This document shows, piece after piece, positions 24,863 to 34,301 of a DNA stretch of 64,000 nt (positions are counted from its first letter, which is position 1; each line of letters opens with the position of its first letter). This stretch comes from VXNE01 sp965217825 (GTDB lineage Bacteria; Pseudomonadota; Gammaproteobacteria; Pseudomonadales; Azotimanducaceae). Both the position numbers and the translations under genes were made by a program. The notes below the pieces were generated by a model that was given only the letters and a program-made list of their open reading frames with translations, ran no database searches and was not told the DNA's origin. The stretch covers positions 310,001 to 374,000 of the forward strand of contig OZ244571.1 of the NCBI GenBank assembly GCA_965217825.1. The letters are read 5' to 3'.

Positions 24863-26089
24863 CTATTCCGGCGGCCGATCCACGATGACGCCGGTGCGTT
24901 CGAGCTCCGCGATCTGCTCATCCGAATAATCGAGCCACCCCTTGAGCACCGCCGCATTGTCCGCGCCCAGCTTCGGACACGGGGTCCAATCCGCGTTCGA
25001 TATGCCGTGCATCTTGATGGAATTGCCCGGCATTGGCGTCGGTCCAGGTTCGATGGGCACAAAGAAGCCCCGTTCGCGGGTTTGTGGGTCGTCCAGCATG
25101 TCTGGGGTCGTGTTCACCGCACCGGCAGGAACAACCACAATCTGCAGCGCGCAGGCGGCGCTGTTCTTGTCCCGACCCGACGTCCAACCAGAGATCGCGG
25201 CATCGATTTCTCGCCGATCCCGTCGCCGTGCGGCGAAATCGGCATCGGCGTCGAATCCCGGAATGACGGAACAAAGCGCCCGCCAGTCGTTGTCGTCACG
25301 GCATGCGATGGCGATCCATTCGTCTTCTCCCGCGCTCGGATAGACGCCGTGCGGCACCATCCCGGGATGCCGGTTGCCAAGCCGTTCGATGGAGTTGCCG
25401 AGTTGATGTTCGATGAGCCACGGCCCGCAAAAGGCTACGCCGGATTCGTGCAGCGCCATTTCGACGAAGGCACCCTGCCCCGTTGCTTTCCGGCGGCGCA
25501 GCGCGGTCACTACCGCAGCGGCGGCGTTGATGGCAGCGACCGCGTCCATCAACGCCATCGACGTATTGCGCGGCTCGTCGGGTCCGTAGCCCATGACCTC
25601 GGACAGCCCCGCCATCGCCTCGATAATGGGGCCAAGCGCCACGCGCTCGCAATACGGTCCTTCGCGGCCGAAGCCAGGCATGGCGACATGGATGATGGAA
25701 GGGTTCGCCGCCGCCAGGACCTCGTAGGAAAGCCCAAGTTTCGGCATGGTGTCGGGGTGAAAGTTTTCGATCACCACGTCGGCGACCTGCGCCAGTCGTA
25801 GAAACGTTTCCCTGCCTGCATCCGTCTTGAGGTCGATGGCAACGCTTCGCTTGTTGCGCTGCAGCTTCACGAAAAACGCGTTCCGGTTCCACGGCTCGTC
25901 GCCAGGGCCACCGCCGACCCAGCCATCGATCAGCTTCTTCGGGGGGAATACCCGAGGCCCCCGGCCCATCGGCGCTTCGATCTTGACCACCTCCGCACCG
26001 AGATCCGCGAGGAAGCGGGTACCGAGCGGTCCGGCCCAGACATGGGTCAGATCCAACACACGTACGCCGCGCAATGGCCCGTCAGCCAC
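24863..26089 (-). CDS. Family III CoA-transferase (CaiB/BaiF)
   Basis: A 408-residue class III acyl-CoA transferase. It opens LRGVRVLDLTHVWAGPLGTR, has FVKLQRNKRSVAIDL and VVIENFHPDTMPKLGL, and the likely nucleophile Asp in ALMDAVAAINAAAAV. Enzymes of the family move CoA between carboxylic acids through an aspartyl-CoA intermediate. It overlaps the next upstream CoA-transferase gene by eight bases, and both follow an enoyl-CoA hydratase gene, so the three probably activate and process one carboxylic acid. The substrate is unknown. Its stop lies just outside the right tRNA-Lys repeat. Confidence 0.88.
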   Translation of the reverse strand: MADGPLRGVRVLDLTHVWAGPLGTRFLADLGAEVVKIEAPMGRGPRVFPPKKLIDGWVGGGPGDEPWNRNAFFVKLQRNKRSVAIDLKTDAGRETFLRLAQVADVVIENFHPDTMPKLGLSYEVLAAANPSIIHVAMPGFGREGPYCERVALGPIIEAMAGLSEVMGYGPDEPRNTSMALMDAVAAINAAAAVVTALRRRKATGQGAFVEMALHESGVAFCGPWLIEHQLGNSIERLGNRHPGMVPHGVYPSAGEDEWIAIACRDDNDWRALCSVIPGFDADADFAARRRDRREIDAAISGWTSGRDKNSAACALQIVVVPAGAVNTTPDMLDDPQTRERGFFVPIEPGPTPMPGNSIKMHGISNADWTPCPKLGADNAAVLKGWLDYSDEQIAELERTGVIVDRPPE

Positions 26090-27107
26090 GCGGTCGCTCC
26101 CGCTCGGAAAGAACGGCAGGCGGCTGCGGTGCTCCGTCTATCCGCCATCCGATACGCGGCGAGATCACGCGGCCACGAGCGCTATCCACTTGCTGCCAAA
26201 AGTCGCGCTCCGCCAAGTGCGGATCGCCCAGCACCTCATCAAGACTCAACAGCTCACCCACGGGAAAACGGTGCTCTGTCGCGCGCGCCCGCACCTCGGC
26301 TCTCGACAACGGCGCGAGGGCTTCGGCGATGACCGCGTGCAGCGCCTCGCGATTGGCCATGCGTCGTTCATTCGTCTTGAAGCGTTCGTCGAGTACGAGT
26401 TCCGGACGGTCGATGCTCGTTGCAAAGGCGTCCCAAAACCCGGGGGTGACGTTGACATAGACCCAGCCGTCCGCGCAGCGAAACAGATTGGACGGCGGTG
26501 CGTACCAGAAATCGTTGCCGTGGCGGGAGCGTATCTCTCCCGCGCAGGTCCACAGCACCGTCGTGAACTGGCTCAACGCCATGACGGACTCGAACATGCC
26601 GATGTCGATGACGTTCTCTTCCTCGGCCAGTCGACTTGCGTTCGCCGCGATGTAGGCGAAGCCACCGCTCTGGAACTCCGCGTAGTGGCCCGGCAGCGTC
26701 AGAGGGGCGCGGTCCGCATCGCCCATGAGGTAGGTGTAGCCACCCATCGCGAGGAGCGTATTCGGCGTCGCCCGCCAGTTTCGTTTCGGGCCGGTACGGC
26801 CGAAGGGCGTGATTGCAGCCTTTACCGGTGCGCGCCAGTCATCGAAACCGAGGTCTGTCAGTCCCTCGGCGGTGGGTGCCTCGGCGACCACGATGTCGGC
26901 GCGGTCGGCGAGTTCACCGATGATGTTCCGATCATCTGTCTGGATGCGGCGCTTGCCCGCGTGAAGGTAGAGGTCGAGCGCCGCTCTACTGTGCTCGCTC
27001 GGAGCCAGCGCCGCCGCCGCGACATGAACGACTTCGCATCCCGCCTGGACGAAAAGCCGTCCGCAGTATCCAGCGGCGACTCCCCCGATTTCCAGGATCC
27101 GATCCAT
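26082..27107 (-). CDS. Family III CoA-transferase (CaiB/BaiF), short form
   Basis: This 341-residue protein lacks the usual N-terminal opening and starts MDRILEIGGVAAGYCGRLFV. It has DRADIVVAEAPTAEGLTDLGFDDW, ITPFGRTGPKRNW and a C-terminal swapped domain (LFRCADGWVYVNVTPGFWDAF). Where active members have the nucleophile Asp, the corresponding stretch appears to be HYAEFQSGGFAY, with Glu. It may be a non-catalytic partner of the neighbouring full-length enzyme, as in heterodimeric class III transferases. The ATG follows the hydratase stop without a gap. Confidence 0.82.
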   Translation of the reverse strand: MDRILEIGGVAAGYCGRLFVQAGCEVVHVAAAALAPSEHSRAALDLYLHAGKRRIQTDDRNIIGELADRADIVVAEAPTAEGLTDLGFDDWRAPVKAAITPFGRTGPKRNWRATPNTLLAMGGYTYLMGDADRAPLTLPGHYAEFQSGGFAYIAANASRLAEEENVIDIGMFESVMALSQFTTVLWTCAGEIRSRHGNDFWYAPPSNLFRCADGWVYVNVTPGFWDAFATSIDRPELVLDERFKTNERRMANREALHAVIAEALAPLSRAEVRARATEHRFPVGELLSLDEVLGDPHLAERDFWQQVDSARGRVISPRIGWRIDGAPQPPAVLSERERPRG

Positions 27108-28148
27108 TCAACCAGTCTGAATTTCATCCACGAGGCCCCACGCCAGCGCCGTCTCCGCATCGACGCGCGCCCCGGTCAACGCCATGTACGCCAGTCGCCG
27201 GCGGCCGATTCGGGGCAGGATGCTGGCAGTCCCGCCAGCTCCCGGGACGAGACCCATGGACACCTCGGGAAGCTGGAAAAACGCGTCTTCCCGCGCAACG
27301 ACATGGCTCACGAACGCTGGCAGTTCTATGCCCGCCCCAATGCAGGCCCCGTGCAGTCTAGCTTCCACGCGGTCTCGGAGGGCATGCAGCGCCGCGCCCG
27401 CGCTACGCGTGAGGCGCGATGCATGCGCGCGCCCCGCATCGGCCCCTTCGCCGAACTCGTCCAGATCACCGCCGGCGCTGAAGCAAACGCCCGCACCGCC
27501 AAGAATCGCCTTCGCGATGCTGGGATCATCCGCCGCCAGGTACAGCGCTTCGCACAACGCATCGCGCAAGGCCGAAGAGTAGGCATTGCGTCTGTGCGGG
27601 CGGTTCAGCGTGATATGGAGCTCGTTGCGCACACGATCAACCAGCACGGGCGTCTCGGGATCGGGCGGTATCGGACGGGACGGACGCGAAGCAAGCCACG
27701 ACTGGAACTCGGCGCCGTGCTGCAGGGTTGAGTAGGCAAGAGACTCGGCGAGCAAGGCATCCTCGGTCGCGACGCGTTCGTTATGCCGCAGAAGTCCTAC
27801 GAGCGTCATCGAGGCGATCGGATTGCGTTTGATCGCCTCGGTGACAATCTCCGCTTCCGCTTCCGACGCAACAGCCACGTCCACCAGGTCGGACACCGCA
27901 TCCACACGATCCACATCGCCAATGCCGACGACGGGGCAATTGGGCCGAAACGCCGGTGCCGGCGGGTCGGCGCCATCGAGCGCAACCAGCGCATAGGGCA
28001 TCCCGCAGAGCGGCGAGAACGCCTCGGCCGCGGCCGGCGATGTCAGTCTCGCGAGCAGAGCATGGATTGAAGACAGGCTGTCCAAGCGCGTTCCCCCCAA
28101 GGCAAAGACGGACAAATTATTGCATTCGGGCGTGACTTGACGCAGCAA
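27108..28148 (-). CDS. Enoyl-CoA hydratase/isomerase with N-terminal extension
   Basis: Of 346 residues, the last about 180 form a crotonase domain: LHITLNRPHRRNAYSSALRD, AGVCFSAGGDLDEFGEG (oxyanion hole) and LPEVSMGLVPGAGGTASIL, with Glu/Pro/Gly in the usual active-site loop. The first roughly 165 residues are unusual for the family and resemble a degenerate crotonase-like half (ALVALDGADPPAP). It is the first gene of a three-gene operon with two CoA-transferases and would hydrate or isomerise the acyl-CoA they form. Confidence 0.82.
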   Translation of the reverse strand: MLRQVTPECNNLSVFALGGTRLDSLSSIHALLARLTSPAAAEAFSPLCGMPYALVALDGADPPAPAFRPNCPVVGIGDVDRVDAVSDLVDVAVASEAEAEIVTEAIKRNPIASMTLVGLLRHNERVATEDALLAESLAYSTLQHGAEFQSWLASRPSRPIPPDPETPVLVDRVRNELHITLNRPHRRNAYSSALRDALCEALYLAADDPSIAKAILGGAGVCFSAGGDLDEFGEGADAGRAHASRLTRSAGAALHALRDRVEARLHGACIGAGIELPAFVSHVVAREDAFFQLPEVSMGLVPGAGGTASILPRIGRRRLAYMALTGARVDAETALAWGLVDEIQTG

Positions 28149-28220
28149 GGTCGCGAGGGCGATTGCGAACCGACTGCGGAATCAACCAAATGACGGAGTG
28201 TTCTTGTCCGCTGACCTCGA

Positions 28221-29024
28221 CTAGCTTCCGGTCGAAGTGTAGCGGCGAACGCCAACCCGCCACACGCCGAGGGCGACGCCGAAGAAGGCGAATCCGGCCA
28301 GGGGAGCCAGCGACTGGAAGAGTCGCGATGTACCAAGAGGGTCGTCCGAGCCGATCACCGCCACCACGGGAAAGTAACCGATGCAGGCTAGCGGTATCAC
28401 GTATGTGAAGAAGCGCCGGAACACCCGGTGGTAGATGGGCAGGGGATAAGACGCGGTCTCCACGCCTCCGTAGGTGAGAATATTCATCAATTCCAGCGAC
28501 TCCGTGGTCCAGAAGCACATGGTGGCCTGGAACATCAGCACGGCGATGAAGAAAGCGACACCACCCGCCATCGCCAAGGACAGCAGCCCGATACGATCCA
28601 GTGCCAAGGGGAGGTCGAGAGCCGCCCACGCCGCGCACACGACCACGAGGCCCGGTAGAAGCCTCCCGAGGCGGCGCAGGGAGAGTTCGTGGCCGGCGAG
28701 TTGCAACACGGTGCTGCGCGGTCGCAATAGCAGACGGTCGAAGTCGCCGGTCTTGACGTACAGTGTGCCGAATTGGTCGAAGCCCGTGGCCAGGAGTTCC
28801 GCGATTGCATAGGTGCAGTTGACCGTGCCGTAGAAGAACGCGACTTCGGCGAAGCTCCATCCCGCCAGGTCGCCGAAGCGGTCGAACAACACCCAGATGC
28901 CCACGAGTTCGATCACGCTGTTGACGAAGTTCCCGAGTGTCCCCATCAGGAACGACGCCCGGTACTGGAGTTGTCCGCGCAGCGAAATCGACAGGTAGCG
29001 CGCAAGCAGGATCGCCGCGTTCAT
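28221..29024 (-). CDS. ABC-2 type transporter permease (DUF990-like), second subunit
   Basis: A 267-residue membrane protein with about six hydrophobic segments (VNSVIELVGIWVLFDRFGDL, LAMAGGVAFFIAVLMFQATM, FFTYVIPLACIGYFPVVAVI) and the sequence GTLYVKTGDFDRLLLRPRST typical of the DUF990/ABC2 permease family. The ATG overlaps the stop of the partner permease (ATGA). It forms an exporter with the two following genes; the cargo is unknown. The open frame further upstream is out of phase with the partner gene and not real. Confidence 0.85.
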   Translation of the reverse strand: MNAAILLARYLSISLRGQLQYRASFLMGTLGNFVNSVIELVGIWVLFDRFGDLAGWSFAEVAFFYGTVNCTYAIAELLATGFDQFGTLYVKTGDFDRLLLRPRSTVLQLAGHELSLRRLGRLLPGLVVVCAAWAALDLPLALDRIGLLSLAMAGGVAFFIAVLMFQATMCFWTTESLELMNILTYGGVETASYPLPIYHRVFRRFFTYVIPLACIGYFPVVAVIGSDDPLGTSRLFQSLAPLAGFAFFGVALGVWRVGVRRYTSTGS

Positions 29025-29848
29025 CCGCCCTGCACCACCATGCGTCGGACACCCCGGCGGAGAATCGCCCGGCCGAGCCCAATGAGAACGAGCGTCCAGA
29101 CGAGAATGAAGACAAGCTCCGGCACCGCTTCCACCGGCGGAATGTTGCCGCTGTAGATACGGTAGGGAACGTCGGCCAGCCCCCGGAACGGCTGCCAGCG
29201 CATGAACGGCTGCAGCCAATCGGGGAACAGCGGCAGCGGCACGATCAGGCCGGAGAAGATCGTGACCAGCCCGGTCAGGATACGGTCCACGCCGATACCG
29301 GAGATCGTCCAGAGCAGCGAGATGTGGGCGAGCAAGGTCACCGCCGTGGCGAGCATGGCGGCCAGCACCAGCGCGACCAGGAAGCTGGCAAGCGCCGCTG
29401 CGGAGTGCGGCGGTGTCAGCGCCCAGTCGCCCAAGCCCACGGCAGGCAACACCAGCAGGGCGAACAGCACCATCGGTATGCCCCGGAGCGTGGGCGCGGC
29501 GACGCGGAACGCCAGTGTTCGCCCGTACCAATAGGCGTAGAGATCCAGTGGCCGCAGCAGGTCGTAGGCGACGGTACCGGTCCGCACCTGCTCGCGGAAG
29601 TCGGCGTCGACGTTCCACGGCAGCATGCCCAGAAGCGCCTGGCCAAGCCAGATGTAGGCCACGATCTCGGCCATGCTCATGGGTTGCGGCCCGGTCGCGG
29701 CGGCGTAGAACGCGGCGAGTATCATCAGTCGGATGGCACCCCAGAAGAGCTGCGTCACGAAGCCGGCGAACGCCGCGGCGCGGTATTGCAGCAGTGTCCG
29801 GTAGCGGGCACTGACGACTGCCCAGAACGGGCGTAGGGAGTCGTTCAC
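29021..29848 (-). CDS. ABC-2 type transporter permease, first subunit
   Basis: A 275-residue integral membrane protein with about six segments (YRAAAFAGFVTQLFWGAIRL, FLVALVLAAMLATAVTLLAH) and the REQVRTGTVAYDLLRPLDLY cytoplasmic motif shared with its partner permease. It overlaps both the ATPase gene (ATGA at 29845-29848) and the second permease, so the three subunits are translationally coupled. Confidence 0.86.
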   Translation of the reverse strand: MNDSLRPFWAVVSARYRTLLQYRAAAFAGFVTQLFWGAIRLMILAAFYAAATGPQPMSMAEIVAYIWLGQALLGMLPWNVDADFREQVRTGTVAYDLLRPLDLYAYWYGRTLAFRVAAPTLRGIPMVLFALLVLPAVGLGDWALTPPHSAAALASFLVALVLAAMLATAVTLLAHISLLWTISGIGVDRILTGLVTIFSGLIVPLPLFPDWLQPFMRWQPFRGLADVPYRIYSGNIPPVEAVPELVFILVWTLVLIGLGRAILRRGVRRMVVQGG

Positions 29849-30849
29849 CGTTCGCGCACGTCGTGCTCGGCGTACAACTCGGCGACGGTCTCCTCGATCG
29901 GCGGGTACTCCACCAGCAAGTCGTGGGGCGTGCCTTGCTCAAGGAGCCGCGCGATCAATGTCGCGACCGGTACCGTCTCGGGGTCGAAGGCGATGCGCAG
30001 ACGTTGTCCGATGCGCACCACGGACCGGACGCCCTCGCCTTCGGCGTCCATCGCCACGGCGTGGTCCGCCGAATCGTAGTCAACGACGAGGACGCGTTCG
30101 TTGCGGACCCGTCGCCGCAGGGTGTCCATGTCGCCGTCGACGAGGATGCGGCCGTTGCCGATCACCATGACGCGGCGGCACAACGCCTCGATGTCATCCA
30201 TGTCATGGGTGGTGAGCAACACCGTGACTTGGTGTTCGCGGTTCAACTCGCGCACGAAGTCGCGAATGGCGAGTTTCGAGACGGCATCCAGCCCGATCGG
30301 CGGTTCGTCGAGAAACAGCAGGCTCGGCCCGTGCAGCAACGCCGCGGCCAGGTCGGAACGCATACGCTGGCCGAGAGAGAGTTGGCGCACCGGCACGTCG
30401 AGCATTGGTTCAAGGTCCATGAGCGCGATCAAACGGTCGCGGTTGTCGCGGTATGTCTGCGGCGGGATGCGATAGATGTCGCGCAAGAGGTCGAAGCTCT
30501 CGATCACCGGCAGGTCCCACCAAAGCTGGGTGCGCTGGCCGAAGATGACGCCGATGCGGCCGACGTGACGCTGCCGGTCACGCCACGGGGTCAGGCCATC
30601 CACCTGGCACGTTCCACCCGTGGGGTTCAAGATTCCGGAGAGGATCTTGATGGTGGTCGACTTCCCCGCTCCGTTGGGACCGATATAGCCCACAAGTTCA
30701 CCGCGTTCGATGTCGAAGTCGATACCGTCCAGGGCGCGGACTTCGCGCGTCCTTCGGTGGATCAGTCCCCGAAACGCCCCAGCGAGTCCCGGCAGCCGTT
30801 CGGCCACGCGGAATGACTTGGCAAGACCCCGTACCTCGATTTGCGGCAT
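29845..30849 (-). CDS. ABC transporter ATP-binding protein
   Basis: A 334-residue ATPase with Walker A GYIGPNGAGKSTTIKIL, Q-loop region GVIFGQRTQLWWDLPV, signature LSLGQRMRSDLAAALL and Walker B LLFLDEPPIGLDAVS, followed by the H-loop TTHDMDDI and a C-terminal regulatory domain. The signature LSLGQR and the QRTQLWWDLP segment fit the DUF990-associated exporters. I chose the ATG at 30849, at the start of the conserved domain. A 295-base gap with no other feature separates it from the divergent amidohydrolase gene. Confidence 0.9.
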   Translation of the reverse strand: MPQIEVRGLAKSFRVAERLPGLAGAFRGLIHRRTREVRALDGIDFDIERGELVGYIGPNGAGKSTTIKILSGILNPTGGTCQVDGLTPWRDRQRHVGRIGVIFGQRTQLWWDLPVIESFDLLRDIYRIPPQTYRDNRDRLIALMDLEPMLDVPVRQLSLGQRMRSDLAAALLHGPSLLFLDEPPIGLDAVSKLAIRDFVRELNREHQVTVLLTTHDMDDIEALCRRVMVIGNGRILVDGDMDTLRRRVRNERVLVVDYDSADHAVAMDAEGEGVRSVVRIGQRLRIAFDPETVPVATLIARLLEQGTPHDLLVEYPPIEETVAELYAEHDVRER

Positions 30850-31144
30850 TTGAACGGTCCTCACGGCATGCCGCAGTGGCGGTTCACTGCGGACAGGCAG
30901 GGGTCGAAGGGCGCGCGAAACTACTCGCGCCACCGGCGAGAGTCAAGGCGTAGCCCTGTCCAGCGACATGTGAGGCAGCCGCTTCGCGCCACCGCGACAT
31001 CGGACCCCGTCGTTGACGGGGACGACCGTATTGGGCCAATCTCGACCTCATCAGCAACCACCCCCTCACTCATCGCCGACGGCTCGAAGACCTCGGTTCT
31101 TCAGGCTCACTCTCTTATTGGAATGGACTGTCGTTTAAACACCC

Positions 31145-32455
31145 ATGTTGCTGATTAGAGACGCTGAACTCGCTTCGAGCCGCGCCGACGTGCGCTGTCG
31201 CGGCGGTCGCATTGTCGAAATCGGGGCCGGGCTTGTTGCGACCGGCGACGAAGAACTGATCGACGCGCGGGGAGGCGCCTTGCTTCCCGGTCTTCACGAT
31301 CACCACATCCACCTGTTCGCCCTGGCGGCGGCGCGCGGGTCGGTTCAGTGCGGACCGCCGGAGGTCGCTGATCGAGAAGCGCTTGCCTGGGCGCTTGCAA
31401 ATGCCGGCGGCGGCGGATGGATTCGCGGCGTTGGCTATCACGAGTCCGTCGACGGGATGCTGGACCGCCGCGCGTTGGACGCATTCGTGCCCGCGCGTCC
31501 GGTCCGGATACAGCATCGCTCCGGCAAGATGTGGTTTGTCAACTCCGCCGCCGCGCACATCCTGGGTCTCGATGCCGCGTTCCATGGCCAACTGTTTCGC
31601 CGCGACGACTGGTTGCGCGAGCACGTCGACACCGATGTCGATCTCGCCGCCGTATCGCTGGAACTCTCTAGCTACGGCGTCACCGGAGTAACGGACGCCA
31701 CCCCGTCCAACGACAACGCGACCGCTGGGGAGATCGTCGCTGCGGGAGTGCGGCAGCGGGTGTGTCCAATGGGAGGCGACGCCCTGTCCCAAGGGACGTT
31801 GAAGATCATGCTCGACGAGTACGCGCTGCCGGACTTCGACGCGTTGCGAGCGCGCATCGCCGAAGCGCACGCGCGCGGAAGACCCACCGCCACGCATTGC
31901 GTTACGCGCACGGAACTCGTGTTCGCGTTGTCCGCGCTGATCGAGGCGGGAACGATTCCCGGCGATCGCATCGAACATGCTTCCGTCACCGATGAAGCCA
32001 CGATGCTGCTGGTGGTCGAGGCGGGAGTGACGGTGGTCACACAGCCCAATTTCATCTCGGAGCGTGGCGAGCAGTACCTTGCGGATGTCGACCCCGCCGA
32101 TCATCGACACCTGTATCGCTGTCGCGGTTTCCTCGACGCCGGGGTTCCCCTCGGCGGTGGCACGGACGCGCCGTTCGGCAAGCCCGACCCGTGGGCCGCG
32201 ATACGCGCCGCGGTGACACGCAGGACTGCGGACGGCCGCGTGATTGGTCCGAAAGAAGCGTTGTCGCCAGAGAGGGCGCTGGCGCTCTTTACGACACCAG
32301 CGGGGGAACCCGGCGGCGCGCCCCGCCGTATCGCGGTCGGAGAAACCGCGGATCTGTGCCTTCTGGACCGTGGCTGGAAGGAGGCGCGGGAGTCACTCCG
32401 CCACGAACACGTCGCGGCGACCGTCCTCGGCGGAGAGGTGACGTTCAGGCGGTGA
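31145..32455 (+). CDS. Amidohydrolase (amidohydro_3 / YtcJ-like)
   Basis: A 436-residue metal-dependent hydrolase. It opens LLIRDAELASSRADVRCRGG, has the metal-binding LPGLHDHHIHLFALAA, HCVTRTELVFALS and HASVTD, and late DAPFGKPDPWAAI. The C-terminal strand LCLLDRGWKEA closes the composite domain. Family members hydrolyse amide or related bonds in varied small molecules; the substrate cannot be read from sequence. A nucleobase permease gene follows 70 bases later, so a purine or pyrimidine-like compound is a reasonable guess. Confidence 0.83.
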   Translation: MLLIRDAELASSRADVRCRGGRIVEIGAGLVATGDEELIDARGGALLPGLHDHHIHLFALAAARGSVQCGPPEVADREALAWALANAGGGGWIRGVGYHESVDGMLDRRALDAFVPARPVRIQHRSGKMWFVNSAAAHILGLDAAFHGQLFRRDDWLREHVDTDVDLAAVSLELSSYGVTGVTDATPSNDNATAGEIVAAGVRQRVCPMGGDALSQGTLKIMLDEYALPDFDALRARIAEAHARGRPTATHCVTRTELVFALSALIEAGTIPGDRIEHASVTDEATMLLVVEAGVTVVTQPNFISERGEQYLADVDPADHRHLYRCRGFLDAGVPLGGGTDAPFGKPDPWAAIRAAVTRRTADGRVIGPKEALSPERALALFTTPAGEPGGAPRRIAVGETADLCLLDRGWKEARESLRHEHVAATVLGGEVTFRR

Positions 32456-32525
32456 CGCCGGGCAAAGACGTCTGGCTGCCAGCATAATCACGTATTCCCG
32501 CACCTAATGCTCTCGAGTTCGCAGC

Positions 32526-34283
32526 ATGCAAGCCGACCAATCCGATCGCACAAGCGTTCACTACCAACCCGACGACAAGCCTCCGGGGCCGCTCGCTTTC
32601 GGACTCGGGCTTCAACTTGCCATTCTCACTGTTGCGGGCGTGGTGCTGACTCCGGCGATCGTGATCCGGGCCGCCGGCGGAAGCGAAGGCTTCCTGTCCT
32701 GGGCCGTATTCGCGGCCGTCGGGGTCAGCGGTATCACCACGGTAGTGCAGGCGATCCGGGTTGGCCGGGTCGGCGCTGGGTATGTGCTCATGATGGGCAC
32801 GTCGGGTGCCTTCATCGCGGTCTGCATCACGGCGATCGCCGAGGGCGGCCCGGCGATGCTCGCCACCCTGGTGGTCATTTCATCGCTGTTCCAGTTTGCC
32901 CTGTCGACGCGACTCTCCCTGCTCCGGCAGATCTTGACGCCGACCGTCGCGGGAACGGTGATCATGCTGATCCCCGTTACGGTGATGCCCATTCTCTTTG
33001 ACCTGCTGAAGCAGGTACCCGAAGGAGCCTCGACACAGTCCGCAGCGATAAGCGCGCTCGCGACCCTGCTCGTCATCGCCGGTATCGCGCTGAAGGCGAA
33101 GGGAGCGTTGCGTCTCTGGGCACCGGTCATCGGCGTCGTTGCCGGCTCCGCGATCGCCGGATATTACGGCCTGTACGAGACCGACCTCGTGGCCAAGGCC
33201 GCATGGGTCGGTCTTCCCCATGGCGAATGGCCCGGCCTCGATCTTGGTTTTGGTCCCGTTTTCTGGTCGCTGCTTCCCGCGTTCGTGTTTGTGACCCTGG
33301 TCGGCGCCATAGAGACCGTCGGCGACGCCATCGCCATACAACACGTATCCTGGCGCCGGCCCCGAGCGGTGGATTTCCGCGCGGTACAGGGCGCAGTGGC
33401 GGCGGATGGCTTGGGCAATCTGCTGTCCGGCCTCGCCGGAACGGTGCCGAACACGACATATTCAACGAGCGTTTCGGTGACCGAACTCACCGGGGTGGGC
33501 GCGCGTAGCGTCGGCGTCGCCGTAGGGGCCGTTTTCATCGTGCTGGCGTTCCTGCCCAAGGCACTCGCAGTGGTCCTGGCGATCCCGGGGCCCGTCGCAG
33601 CCGCCTATATCACGGTACTCATGGCGATGCTGTTTGTGGTCGGCATGAAGGTCGTCATCCAGAACGGAATCGACTATCGCAATGGACTGGTCGCGGGTCT
33701 TGCGTTCTGGACTGGCGTGGGCTTTCAGAATGGCGTGATATTCCCAGAGTACTTCTCCGAATTCGCCGGTGGACTGCTACAGAACGGCATGACGGCCGGC
33801 GGCTTGGTGGCGGTCCTCCTATCCCTGTTTCTCGAACTGACAGCGCCGCGCCGCGCCCGGATCGAGACGGAGCTCGATGTTTCGGCCTTGCCGAAGATCA
33901 GGGAATTTCTCAGCGCTTTCGCGTCCCGCAGCGGCTGGGACCCGGCGATGGTGAACCGTCTCGAGGCGGCTAGCGAGGAGACGCTGCTGACGCTCATGGA
34001 AAAGGACGAAGCGGCGGAGCGAGAGCATCGGCGATTGCGCCTGGTCGCACGCAAGGAAGACGATCAGGCCGTCCTCGAGTTCGTCGCCGCAACGGGCGAG
34101 GAAAACCTCCAGGACCGGATCGCACTGCTTGGCGAGCGCACCGCCGGGGCACCCGCAGAGCAAGAGGTTTCGCTTCGACTATTGCGGCACGTCGCGTCCT
34201 CGGTTCTTCACCAGCAATACTACGATATGGATATCGTGACCGTCCGGGTGGACGCGCCAAAAACGGCTCCAGCAAAGGCGTAG
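32526..34283 (+). CDS. NCS2 nucleobase:cation symporter with C-terminal ATPase-like extension
   Basis: The first roughly 455 residues form an NCS2 (uracil/xanthine permease) transporter with many hydrophobic segments. Family motifs include GAIETVGDAIAIQ (substrate-site Glu) and SGLAGTVPNTTYSTSVSV, and the last membrane segment is FVVGMKVVIQNGIDY. The remaining about 130 residues are soluble: VNRLEAASEETLLTLM, RLRLVARKEDDQAVLEFVAA and VSLRLLRHVASSVLHQQYYD recall an anti-sigma-factor-type (HATPase_c_2) fold, but without clear N-box and G-box residues. Total length is 585, against about 430-460 for plain NCS2 proteins. Confidence 0.87.
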   Translation: MQADQSDRTSVHYQPDDKPPGPLAFGLGLQLAILTVAGVVLTPAIVIRAAGGSEGFLSWAVFAAVGVSGITTVVQAIRVGRVGAGYVLMMGTSGAFIAVCITAIAEGGPAMLATLVVISSLFQFALSTRLSLLRQILTPTVAGTVIMLIPVTVMPILFDLLKQVPEGASTQSAAISALATLLVIAGIALKAKGALRLWAPVIGVVAGSAIAGYYGLYETDLVAKAAWVGLPHGEWPGLDLGFGPVFWSLLPAFVFVTLVGAIETVGDAIAIQHVSWRRPRAVDFRAVQGAVAADGLGNLLSGLAGTVPNTTYSTSVSVTELTGVGARSVGVAVGAVFIVLAFLPKALAVVLAIPGPVAAAYITVLMAMLFVVGMKVVIQNGIDYRNGLVAGLAFWTGVGFQNGVIFPEYFSEFAGGLLQNGMTAGGLVAVLLSLFLELTAPRRARIETELDVSALPKIREFLSAFASRSGWDPAMVNRLEAASEETLLTLMEKDEAAEREHRRLRLVARKEDDQAVLEFVAATGEENLQDRIALLGERTAGAPAEQEVSLRLLRHVASSVLHQQYYDMDIVTVRVDAPKTAPAKA

Positions 34284-34301
34284 GGCCACATCGGCGAAGC
34301 G

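Noticed and set aside
28221..29942. 573-codon frame suggesting a fused permease
   Set aside because: The upstream half is the out-of-phase shadow of the partner permease; the real start is 29024, overlapping the partner stop.
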